Below are positions 1 to 9,694 of a stretch of 64,000 bases of DNA, piece by piece. Position 1 is the stretch's first letter. Every line of letters begins with the position of its first letter. The notes below the pieces were generated by a model. That model was not told the origin of the DNA. It saw only the letters and a list, made by a program, of their open reading frames with translations, and made no database searches. This stretch comes from Lycium barbarum (Eukaryota > Streptophyta > Magnoliopsida > Solanales > Solanaceae). The position numbers and the translations under genes are program-made. The stretch is from assembly GCF_019175385.1 (NCBI RefSeq), contig NC_083340.1, positions 9,994,336-10,058,335 on the forward strand. The letters are read 5' to 3'.

Positions 1-2
1 AC

Positions 3-1040
3 GCAAATGCTGCAGAGGCAGACATTACACATAGGGCAATTGTCAAAGTCAGAGGTGTGGATGTCCTGTGCAATGCCTCAAGAATAAATGCCTATTACAA
101 TCTACAGGATGGTGACAACAGCGAGATGACACAGATGTATGAACAACTGCGGCAACAATGGTTTGTGACCCACCTCCACGGTGGGGAGCAACCAAAGTGG
201 CTGACAACAATGCAGAGAAAGATTGACTCTGCAGAGTTCACTGCTGAGGCCAAAACTTGGCTTGATATTGTCGCATCCAGGGTGTTGCCTTCCAAACATG
301 AGTCAGACGTGCCCATTGAGAGGGCCAAATTAATTTGTGCTGTGATGGAAGGGTTGCCTGTCGACGTGGGGAGGCTCATTATGCAAGAAATCCGGGAGGT
401 GGTGCTTGAACGGACTAAGAGTCTATTCTTCCCGTCATTGATCACTTACCTGTGCTCCACTGATGGAGTGCCCACAAGGCCAGGTGACAAAGAAAAGGGG
501 CCTGGGGGACCAATTCATCCTTTGAAAAAGAAAGGGTCTGTTGCTATACAAAAGAAAAGGAAGATTGATATAGCAGGCTCGTCATTTGGGCAGTTTACAT
601 CTACTGCATCAGATTCTACTGTTGGGGCATCTGCTCCTCCTATGGCTATACCAATCCTGCCACCAATACAAGAAGCAGCCAGGCCTTTTCAATATATCTC
701 CACCCAGGTCCATGGGATGGACAATCGGCTTCAGCAGCTAGTGGCTAGTCTCCCTGCGGGCCCACATGGAGAAGGCACATCTACAGCTCCCTCTGTTCCT
801 ATTGGTCCAACATTAGCAGGTATTGTGGAGGACATGAAACATATCAAAGAAAAGCAGGGAAAAATAGAGAGGAGGCAGAAAAAGGCAAGGGAGCACGCCA
901 AGAAGCAAAGCAAATTCCTGAACAAAATGATGAGCATTCTGAGGAGTGTATGCGGCGCACAACATGAAGAGGAGGAAAATGAGGACGATTTTGTCCTGCC
1001 AGAGCCCAGCAGCTCCAGTTCAGAGGGTGAGCAGAGATGA
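3..1040 (+). CDS. Athila-type post-pol ORF (putative plant transposon protein domain), 5'-partial
   Basis: The reading frame is open from the left edge, so the true start lies outside; the first ATG-like start inside the window is really a GTG at 57. The N-terminal half (to about residue 130) resembles the domain called 'putative plant transposon protein', common in the region after pol of Athila-like elements of Solanaceae: an aromatic-rich segment followed by PSLITYLC. A Pro/Ser/Thr-rich linker with a basic patch (LKKKG, KKRKID, possibly nuclear targeting) follows. Then comes a short heptad-like Lys/Arg-rich helix near residues 270-300 and an acidic Ser-rich tail. No stop interrupts it. Its biochemical role is unknown; it sits where some relatives carry an envelope-like ORF, but I see no signal peptide or membrane segment. 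Confidence 0.7.
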   Translation, partial: ANAAEADITHRAIVKVRGVDVLCNASRINAYYNLQDGDNSEMTQMYEQLRQQWFVTHLHGGEQPKWLTTMQRKIDSAEFTAEAKTWLDIVASRVLPSKHESDVPIERAKLICAVMEGLPVDVGRLIMQEIREVVLERTKSLFFPSLITYLCSTDGVPTRPGDKEKGPGGPIHPLKKKGSVAIQKKRKIDIAGSSFGQFTSTASDSTVGASAPPMAIPILPPIQEAARPFQYISTQVHGMDNRLQQLVASLPAGPHGEGTSTAPSVPIGPTLAGIVEDMKHIKEKQGKIERRQKKAREHAKKQSKFLNKMMSILRSVCGAQHEEEENEDDFVLPEPSSSSSEGEQR

Positions 1041-2562
1041 CCATAGCACGCAGTGCTAGGAGGTATGAAAAAAAAAATCTGTGTTGATGTACTGCAGTGA
1101 GGACACTGCAAGTTTTTTGGTTAGGGGTAGGAACCTCCTCGGCTTTTCTTTGCCAGAGTTCTTTTCCTGAGGGAGGTTTTATTTTGTTGAAACTGGCATG
1201 TTTAGGATGTTACTTAGGTTGAATAGAGTAATTTTGTTTTATTTGGTACTACTTGGCAACTAATGGCATGTATTGTGTTTTGTTGAAATTTTTGGACCCC
1301 TCGAAATTTTGAAAAATGCATACTTAGAACAGTTATTGTCTGACATGATTGATTCTTTATATGACATTGTGATTATTGGGGTGTTGTGTGTGATGAATTA
1401 CTACTTAGGAGATCACAAGTGTAAAAATTATTGTCCTTATGCCGATGTGTGTGTGAAGTGTTAGTTTGATTCTGTTTATGCATGTATAATCTAGAACTTG
1501 CCCGGTTGGTCTTGTTTGAAATGCGAAAGTTAGTTTGGTTGTGAAATGATCTTAGGCTTTCTTGGTTGAAATAGTCACTTTGCCTAAATAAGTCTTACCA
1601 AAAGTGTTAAATACCCTTAGTTTCCCTTTTGAGCCTTTTTGACCTTTTTCTTGGCTAGCAAATTATGAAACCTTACCCTTTGTGAAATTAATCCATCTTC
1701 GCACTCGTTCCCTCCTTGATGCTACTAGTTAGATGAGGCAAAATGCCTAAGTTGGGGGTGAATTAAATGTGGAGTACATGTTAAAAACATAAGTTGGGGG
1801 TGGTGGAGTTTGCTAGTGGAGATTCGATGTGGTAGTTGCGTATATATATATATAAAAAAAAAAAAAAAAAAAATCAGAAAATTGTAACGCAAAAAGAATT
1901 GTAAGTTGGTTAGAAGTAAAACCACATCGAGGTCGAAAACTGAAAGAAAATAAAGGGGTGGAAAGAAAAGAGGCGAATTAAGGTGACAAGATGTTGTAGT
2001 GTTCAAGGAGGGTGAGTCACTAATTTCCAAAAAGTATCCGACCTGTCCCTAAACCTACATTACAAGCCGAAACAAGTCCTAATGTGATCACAACCGACCG
2101 AGCCTAGGATGAAAACATAGAAAATAAGGGCAAGCATATGGTATTTGCATGTGTAGATATGAATTTCTTTGTGAGTGTGAGTGTTTTTCTCTTCTCTTTC
2201 GTCTTCGTCCCATTCTTGTCGTATATATGTGTGTTGGGACATTCTTTGGTCTATGTGAGGGCATAAGGATGAGAATTGAACAAAATAAAGTGACCACCTA
2301 AAGTAGCGTTTGTGTGCACCATAATATGTTCGATAATGTAATGTCATTCATTGAAGCTTCATTGTTAGTCGTAGTGTTCTTGAGTTATGCATATTGTTTT
2401 AAAGTAGAGAGTTGGGGGTGGTCGTTTAAAGGAAAACATGCATGCCGGTAGTTCAAAGTCAAAACCAATGTAGACATTGTTATTCTATAATATCTAGGTG
2501 TTAGATTGAGTCATGGTTTTGTATGGCTTGCTTGAGGACAAGCAAATACTTTAAGTTGGGGG
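1041..2562 (+). other. non-coding 3' internal region with four polypurine-tract copies
   Basis: No coding potential is visible. The tract AAGTTGGGGGTG appears at 1749-1760 and 1791-1802, with close copies at 2410-2420 and 2553-2563. The last one directly precedes the LTR and is the position used for plus-strand priming. A poly(A) run of about 22 sits near 1854-1874. Confidence 0.7.
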
Positions 2563-2772
2563 TGTTGATGTGGCGTGATTTTACACCACAATCGATGCTT
2601 TTTAACTATAAGTTTTACTTGTTTTTAAGCAAGTCTATGTCATTTTACGTAGTTTTTGTCATGTTTCAGGTAATACGAGGTCCCTAGAGCCTAAGTGTGG
2701 AAAACAAGCAAAAAAGTTGCAAAACTGGAATTAACTGGAAGTTCTGGAAAAAAGCCGTGGAAAAATACTCTA

Positions 2773-2972
2773 CGCGATCGCGCAGAGTACCCACGCGATC
2801 GCGCCCACGCGGGAATTGTACTCCACGCGATCGCGCTGGAATGTAACGCGATCGCGCCTACGCGCGTTGTTAATTCCACGCGGTCGCGCAGGAGCTACAC
2901 GCGATCGCGATTAAGGGAGCAGGGGAAGCTGACGTCATCCACGCGATCGCGCATACACATGGCGCGATCGCG
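2773..2972. repeat. helically phased array of eight CGCGATCGCG palindromes in U3
   Basis: Ten-base palindromes start at 2773, 2794, 2826, 2847, 2879 (one change, CGCGGTCGCG), 2900, 2942 and 2963. The spacings are 21, 32, 21, 32, 21, 42 and 21, all close to multiples of 10.5 bp. The array lies 65-265 bp upstream of the LTR TATA box. It is GC- and CpG-rich in an AT-rich surround. An enhancer or protein-binding array in U3 is the likely role (inference). Confidence 0.85.
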
Positions 2973-3036
2973 ATGAAGGATTTTCGGCAATTTTCAACCA
3001 GAACCTGGGATTTGACGATTTCTTCCATTCCAGTTC

Positions 3037-3046
3037 CTATAAATAG
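3037..3046 (+). promoter_or_regulatory. LTR core promoter TATA box
   Basis: CTATAAATAG sits about 475 bp into the LTR, just downstream of the palindrome array, as expected at the end of U3. The transcription start would be near 3070. Confidence 0.7.
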
Positions 3047-3846
3047 AAAATGAGGGCAAAACATCAGTATCTTTGGCAGCTCCCACAAGTTGGAGGCTAG
3101 GGTTCCTACAAAAATGTTCTCTCTTCTTTTTAATCCTTGTTGATGGAAATCTCTTGGTGACAATTAAGATTGATACTCTTGTTGTGCTTATTTATTCATT
3201 TGCATTGTTCTTAATCAAGTAAGTTTTTGCTATTTTAATTATTCTTGTTCATGAATGTTTTCAAGGGATTAGCTAACCTTTGAACTCGCCCATTTACTTT
3301 GTTTGAAACTCGGAAGAGGAAAAACGGAGTTGGGATAGGATAATTAACATGAATTTGGGGCGTTAACCCTCATCTAATGGAAGTTGACCTAGGAATAGAC
3401 AATACCACTTGTAGCCATATTCGGGTGTTCTTAATGCTCCTAATTGCTTGAGGGATCTTCAATTGGGTAGTCTAGTTAATCTTCGGAAGAAGTTAATTTA
3501 GAGTCATTATCCGAGGCTAAATAACATAAACTTGCTATTATTTACAATTCGTGAAATAGATTGGATCGTTACTTGAGAAGTAGTTTCCCTCCTTCCATTC
3601 TTGTTGCCATTGATCAATTTACTTGCTTTCTAGATTAGAATTTATATTTCCGTATTTTATCAAAACCTTATAAAAAACCACCATTGATGCGTTCGGGCAT
3701 AGCTATTGTTAGTGATAATTCCTAATCTGCTTAAATCACCTACATATTGTTCTCTGTGAGATTCGACCCCGACTCATAGTTGGGTAAATTATATTTGCAT
3801 ACGACCGTGCCCATTCTAATTAATAGGGTGGATTTGGACGTTATCA

Positions 3847-6450
3847 CCCCGCAGCCTCTTGTTTATAAGTGTGGCGCGCTTCACACCCGTAAACAAGACT
3901 CTACTGGACACAGCTCGTAGACACACCCTAGGACGAACTGCTTTGATACCACTTTTTTTACGACCCGACTAGACGGCCATGACGGGTACCCGGAGCTGAC
4001 CACCGAGTACCGTTCGTCATACCATTAACCTGCCCAATCGGTACACAGATAGTCCCCGTGGTGATGTTTATCATTACCTGGTCACAAACTATTCTTCAAA
4101 ACACGTACATTTACATATATATACATAAGCCTTTACGGGAATGGAAGAATAAGATACAAAATATACAACGAGGGTCATAATGTGTACTACCCACACATAA
4201 GTATCTACGAGCCTCTAACTGAAATACTGAAGTCATGAAGACGGGACAGGGCCCCGCCATATCCAAGTATGTACACAAAACAATATATCAGAACTGCACC
4301 TTCGAAATATGGAAGTGCTCCTGTGCAGGCTGATCTGGCTCCTAGGAAGCTGGGTCGTCTCCCTGTGGGCATGAGCACAGCGTCCACAAAAGAAAAGGAC
4401 GTCAGTACTAGCAATGTACTGAGTATGTAAGGCATGCATCATAATATAATAAGAAAGCAAGAGAGAAAAAGATATAGAGATAACATGTGACTGCTTGCCT
4501 CTCAGGGCGGAGTCATGCATGCAAGCTTATATAAATACACTATCATATCATGTCGTGTATTACTGCGGAATGTGCAGACCGATCCATTTATCCGTATATT
4601 ATAGTCATATTGTCGTGGAACGAACGGCCCGATCCATATACATATATATATATCTCGTGTCCGGGCATCCCGCGCCCGAAACGATATCATAATATACCAG
4701 TTGATCAAGTGGCTATGCGTCTATAGTGCCTCACCTTTCCTGTAACCCCATATATACATATACATATACATATACATATATATAAATATATCATATCACA
4801 TGTAGCATGCATGAGAGCCCAAAGAACGCTATGACTCTATCGGAGTGACGTAAGGTCGTGAACCTCCGATTATATTATGGCCTTATCATCATCGCTATGT
4901 CTCACCTTGAGGGAACTAACATCATGAGGTGAGACCATAATGAAGAATAACATCAATGGAATCATAAACATAGAAATATCGACTTCATGAACACATCATT
5001 ATCATCGTCACTGTCATGGAACATGTTGCATAAGAAACTCTTGAAGATCTTTAACTTTCATGTTTAGGGGTGTAAGAAGGTCATAGAAACGTGGAGAAGA
5101 AATTATAATACAAGAATCATGCCTTGAAAGAAGGGGACAAGCGTTACGTACCTTTATATCTCCCTAATGATAGTGACTTCGTGCTCTCCTTCCGAATTCA
5201 CAATTCTACATACAAAAGGGTTCATACGAAGATTAGATTGTTGGAAGTATACTTAAGTTTAAACTAAAACGACTAAGGCTAACGAAAATTGGGCAGCATC
5301 TCCTTTATTTCAACAACTTTTCCTCATATAGTAAAACATCTCCCAAACATCACGACACCCATAATATCATAATACGTAAACTCCTTCGAGTTAGACATTA
5401 TTCAACTTCCAAATTCACTCCCAAGATCCTCCATAACCATAACTATAATACATCATCATGTTTATCATTCATCTAATACCTCCTCAACATCATTAGCGCC
5501 ATTCATAACAAGATTATACTCATATTACACCATGAATCATGACTCAAGCTATCTTTCGACTCAACATATCATTATTTGCATATTTGAGTTCATATTCCAT
5601 ATTTATTTCTAATTCAAGTTCTTCAACTACTTAACACCATCACTAACGTGAAATAATTGTAAAACTCACCTTTGCTTATGTAGAGATGGTCGCTTGAATG
5701 AAAATACTCCTCTTAAGAAAAACTCAACTCCAACACCAAAGCGATTCTTGATCTCTATCAACCCTAGGAAGCATCCACACCTTTGATTTCACCAACTTTG
5801 GATGTTTGATCTTTGATTTCCCTCCTTGAATATGTGTTAGTGTGATATGGAGAAAATTCTAGAGGTTTTAGGAAGGTTGGAGAAGTGAAAAGGAGAAAAA
5901 GGAAAGGAAACCGTTCATATATAAAAATTGAACTCGGACTCGACCCGAAACTTACGGTCTACTATACGGACCATATAAATTATACGGTCCGTATAATGGA
6001 CCGTATGTTTCGTCCAGAAACTCACCCTTCACTGGAAGGGTTCTACGGTCAGGTATACGGTCCGTATAAAATATACGGTCCATATATATGATCTTATAAT
6101 CCACAATTTTTCTGAATTTTTTCTCGTCGCTTTGTTTAATCTCGAATCCTTATGGAACTTTTTTGGTACCTGTTTAACACTTCCTTAATGATCTAACGAA
6201 CATTATAAATTGTCCTCAAGACGTTACCAAATATTCATTAGCTCGATAACCATGAAATCCTTCCCAAACATAGCTTATACTCTGCTTCCTTTGACGAACC
6301 TAATTTCACCAAGTCATATAACTTAAAAGTCTTATCGTATATGCTTAAGGTTGCCAATCACCCTCTTATAGTCGTGAAGGCTTCATGTTCGCCTTAAGCT
6401 GACGTTAGTCTATTCACGACGCAACGACATGAAATTGCCGAGGTGTAACA
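3847..6450 (-). mobile_element. Tekay/Del-like gypsy element remnant: one LTR, PBS and start of the internal region
   Basis: Read on the minus strand, the 5' LTR runs 6450 to 3952, starting TGTTACACCTCGG. It is followed at 3951-3940 by TGGTATCAAAGC, close to the plant initiator-tRNA-Met primer-binding site (TGGTATCAGAGC). About 100 bp of leader remain (3939-3847) before the Athila-like element cuts in. The rest of the element lies to the left of the window. The internal part of the LTR shares blocks (the GACGTCC / GGACGCTGTG / CATGCCCACAGG region near 4330-4430) with the solo LTRs at 15,000, 41,297 and 44,243. The lineage call rests on LTR size, PBS and family resemblance only. Confidence 0.65.
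5940..6090. repeat. U3 cassette of TATACGGTCCGTATA-type palindromes
   Basis: At least five variants of ACGGTCCGTATA or its complement lie in about 150 bp, including a perfect TATACGGTCCGTATA. On the minus strand the cassette ends just before a TATATA run (about 5925-5915), so it is immediately upstream of the likely LTR promoter. Confidence 0.65.
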
Positions 6451-7437
6451 CACAAGCTATATAAATTGTACATTTTAATCAACTACTTTTTTATCCCACA
6501 TGGACATATGTCATTAGTACTGAATATTTATCTCTTCTCATGTATACACGTATGCACTTCAAATTTAATTCTCTGACACATTTATTTCCTCCGTGCACTT
6601 ATACTTGTTGAATTTTGATTTTTCAAGTTTTTTATGAATTAAATAAATGAAATATAAGTGTGAAGAGTATAAGTGCGAAGAGAGGACTAACACAGTAATA
6701 CAAATTTGTACCACAAGCTATATAAATTGTACATTTTAACCAACTACCTTTTTATCCCACATGGACATATGTCATAGTACTGAATATTTATCTCTTCTCA
6801 TGTATACATATATGCACTTCAAATTTAATTCTCTGACACATTTATTTCTTCCGTGTTCTCTGACACATTTATTTCTTCCGTGCACTTATACTTGTTGACT
6901 TTTGACTTTTCAAGTTTTTTAAGAATTAATACATGAAATATAAGTGTGAAGAGACGACTAACACATCAATACAAATTTGTACCACAAGCTATATAAATTG
7001 TACATTTTAACCAACTACTTTTTTATCCCACCTGGACATATGTCATAGTACTGAATATTTATGTCTTCTCATGTATACTGTATGCACTTCAAATTTAATT
7101 CTCCGACACATTTATTTCCTCTATGCACTTATACTTGTTGACTTTTGACTTTTTAAGTTCTTTAAGAATTAATAAATAAATTAAATAAAATATAAGTGTG
7201 AAAAGAGGACTAACACAACAATACAAATTTGTACCACAAGCTATATAAATTGTATAGTTTAACCAACTACTTTTTTTATTCCCCGTGGACATATATCATA
7301 GTACTGAATATTTATCTCTTCTAATGTATACACGTATGCACTTCAAATTTAATTCTCCAACACATTTATTTTCTCCGTGCACTTATACTTGTTGACTTTT
7401 GACTTTTTAAGTTCTTTAAGAATTAATAAATGAAGTA
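6451..7437. repeat. tandem repeat, unit about 250-270 bp, four units
   Basis: Units begin with CACAAGCTATATAAATTG at 6451, 6712, 6983 and 7235 (periods 261, 271, 252). They share CATGGACATATGTCATAGTACTG and further blocks with small indels. No coding potential. The left edge is the LTR end at 6450 and the right edge is a MITE. Confidence 0.8.
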
Positions 7438-7915
7438 CTCCCTCCGTCCTATATTACTTGGCCACATTACTAAACTACTTTTTTATCTCATGTAGACATA
7501 TGTCATAGTACTGAATATTTATTCTCTCCTCATGTATACACGTTTGCACTTCAATTTTAATTCTCCGACACATATTTATTTCCTCCGTGCACTTTTCCAA
7601 ATTACTTGTTCATTTACAAAACCAAGATAAAATTAATTAAATCTTTCCCATCTTATCCTCTTTGTCTCATGTTACTTGGCCACATTACTAAAAATATATG
7701 TCCAAATTACTTGTTCATTTACAAAATCAAGATAAAATTAATTAAATCTTTCCCGTCTTACCCTTAGTAATAAATGTTCTTGAAAATAGTCAATTTTGAT
7801 TAGAATGTATTTATTGGAAAGAGAGACGAGTAAGATAGTAAAATACATCTTTTATTTATGATTTCTTAAGGGGCGTGCAAAAGGGAAAGTGACAAGTAAT
7901 ATGGGACGGAGGGTG
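7438..7915. mobile_element. Stowaway-like (Tc1/mariner) MITE, 478 bp
   Basis: The termini CTCCCTCCGTCCTATATTAC and (complement of the right end) CACCCTCCGTCCCATATTAC form an inverted repeat. TA flanks both sides (7436-7437 and 7916-7917). The CTCCCTCCGTCC terminus with TA duplication is typical of Stowaway elements. The interior repeats its own left part near 7665. Confidence 0.75.
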
Positions 7916-8560
7916 TATATATTTTACCATAATATTCATATTTATTGGTGTAATTCTCAATACCTTTTGAAAATGATTTGAAAATGAGTAATTAATGTGA
8001 AGGGTAAAATTAATAATAAGAACAAAATTTCTTTCTCTTAATATGTTAAAGTGGACAAGTAAGAGTAAACGGAGGGATTGACTTTTATCCATATTTTTCT
8101 TCTTTGTCAATACTTTAAACATGAAGACAAGACGAACAATAGCAATGCAAATTTGTACCAAAAGTTATATAAATTATGCACTTTAACCAACAACTTTTTT
8201 ATCCCACTTGGACATATGTGATAGTACTGAGTATTTATTCTCTTCTCATGTATACACGTATGCACTTCAATTTTAATTCTCCTACACATAACTTGTCCAC
8301 TTTTGACTTTTCCCGTTCTTTAAGAATTAATAAATGAAGTATATATTTTATCATAATATCCATATTTATTGGTGTATAGTCTCAACAGCCTTAGAAAATA
8401 ATTTGAAAATGAGTAATTAATGTGAAGGATAAAATAAGAATAAGAAAATTTTCTTTTTATTGATATGTTAACATGGACAAGTAAAAGTGAAAGGAGGGAG
8501 TGTCTTTTATTCCCATTTTCCTTCTTTATCAATACTTTACTTATTTTACTCTCCTTTGCA
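7916..8560. repeat. diverged continuation of the tandem array
   Basis: A unit start resembling those at 6451-7235 recurs near 8156. The segment at 7914-8110 is repeated at 8335-8545 (shared CATATTTATTGGTGTA and GAGTAATTAATGTGAAGG). The array therefore extends across the MITE with longer, diverged units. Confidence 0.65.
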
Positions 8561-9181
8561 ATCTCTGATTATTGTTTCTTTACATTTATAAAATGTATAA
8601 CTTTATATTTTCATTTCGGAATTAAAATTTGGTGATTTACGATATAACATATATTTTTCTAATTTTGATTTCTTTGTAACAATTTTTTTTATCTATAATT
8701 GTTAATATAAAAAATTATAACATATTTTTTAATTATTTTAATAAAAATATTTTATTAGTTTTGCTTTTAAAAAATCCCATATATACAACAATGGTTTTTA
8801 TATTTGGATCTGAACAGTTAGTTAATTCAAATGGATATCAACCTATCGGTATACATCCAAGATATTAAAGAATTTAAAAGAAAAAATCTAGAATCAAAAT
8901 ATTAATATTCCCTCATATTCTTACTAATTTTCTTTTTCACATCGATGAACAACTTTCATTGTCATGACAATGAGAAAAAAGTCCAACCCTTTCCATCTGA
9001 AAGACTTAATTCCATCATATATTTTTAATTTTTAAATTCCATTTTTTAATTATAACTTTAGTGATGGTACATAAAATACATTTTGTATATGTTGCTATAT
9101 ATAATAACAATTAGAATGTTTTTAAAAGTTATTTTCAAAATACAAACCTTAAAGACTAGCTAATTAAAGAGAATAGACATG
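8561..9181. other. AT-rich sequence, no gene seen
   Basis: Very AT-rich with short poly(A/T) runs and no supported ORF. It could be the body of a Helitron whose 3' end follows, but I cannot place a 5' end. Confidence 0.4.
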
Positions 9182-9183
9182 TT

Positions 9184-9216
9184 CGGCCCGTGCATCGCGC
9201 GGGCATGTATCGCTAG
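9184..9216 (+). mobile_element. Helitron-like 3' terminus
   Basis: A GC-rich hairpin GCCCGTG-CATCG-CGCGGGC (one G/T mismatch) stands out in AT-rich DNA. It is followed about ten bases later by CTAG and then T. A 3' hairpin plus CTRR end inserted before T is the Helitron signature. No Rep/helicase gene or matching 5' TC end was found, so this would be a non-autonomous copy. Confidence 0.5.
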
Positions 9217-9237
9217 TATATATATATATAAAAAAAG

Positions 9238-9545
9238 TTTATATATTTACTAACAAGTAACAACTTATGAGTATTATAAAATTCAAGATTGTTTTTGTTT
9301 TTTCTAAATATATAACTTTCTATTTTATAACTTAAGTATATGTATATTATAAGTATGTTTTAAGTATATTGTAGGTATATATGTTTAAGTTATATGTATT
9401 ACTTAAATTTTATATTTACTAATAACTCATGCGTATTATAAAATTTAAGATTGTATATTTATAAATATACATAGTTATAACTTTCTATTTTTTAATTTAA
9501 GTAGATGTATATTATAAGTATATTCTAGGTATTTTCTTAACTTAA
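9238..9545. repeat. imperfect tandem duplication, about 160 bp units
   Basis: Two adjacent AT-rich blocks (9238-9400 and 9408-9545) share ATATTTACTAA, GTATTATAAAATT and ATGTATATTATAAGTAT in the same order. No coding potential. Confidence 0.5.
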
Positions 9546-9694
9546 TATAAGTAAGAATATGAACACAAGTAAATAGAAGAAAACTCAAGAACCATAATTT
9601 TTATTCATTAATGGATAACATTTATTTGTAACTTGTAATTTTTGTTAACTTGCAAATAATGCATGAGTTGCAACTAAGTAGTACAAGAATAAAA

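Larger units (their letters stand above)
1..3846 (+). mobile_element. 3' part of an Athila-like Ty3/gypsy retrotransposon
   Basis: The element enters from the left edge. It holds the ORF found after pol in Athila-like elements of this plant group, then a long non-coding stretch with four polypurine tracts, then a TG...CA LTR. ORF and LTR order give plus orientation. The right edge at 3846 abuts the internal region of a minus-strand gypsy element, so this copy inserted into it. The 5' LTR, gag and pol lie outside the window, so a target duplication cannot be checked; the five bases after the LTR are CCCCG. Lineage assignment is by recognition of the ORF and overall layout. Confidence 0.75.
2563..3846 (+). 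repeat. 3' LTR of the Athila-like element (1284 bp)
   Basis: It starts TGTTGATGTGG directly after the polypurine tract and ends GGACGTTATCA. It contains a GC-rich palindrome array, a TATA box and a transcribed-type region that lacks ORFs. The matching 5' LTR is off the left edge. Confidence 0.75.

Noticed and set aside
57..59. start codon of the Athila-type ORF at 57
   Set aside because: The codon is GTG and the frame is open to the left edge, so the ORF is 5'-truncated by the window.
2773..2972. GCGATCGC repeats as a sign of cyanobacterial DNA (the word is the cyanobacterial HIP1 palindrome)
   Set aside because: The array lies inside a plant LTR with a normal polypurine tract and TATA box, spacing is regular, and no bacterial gene is nearby.
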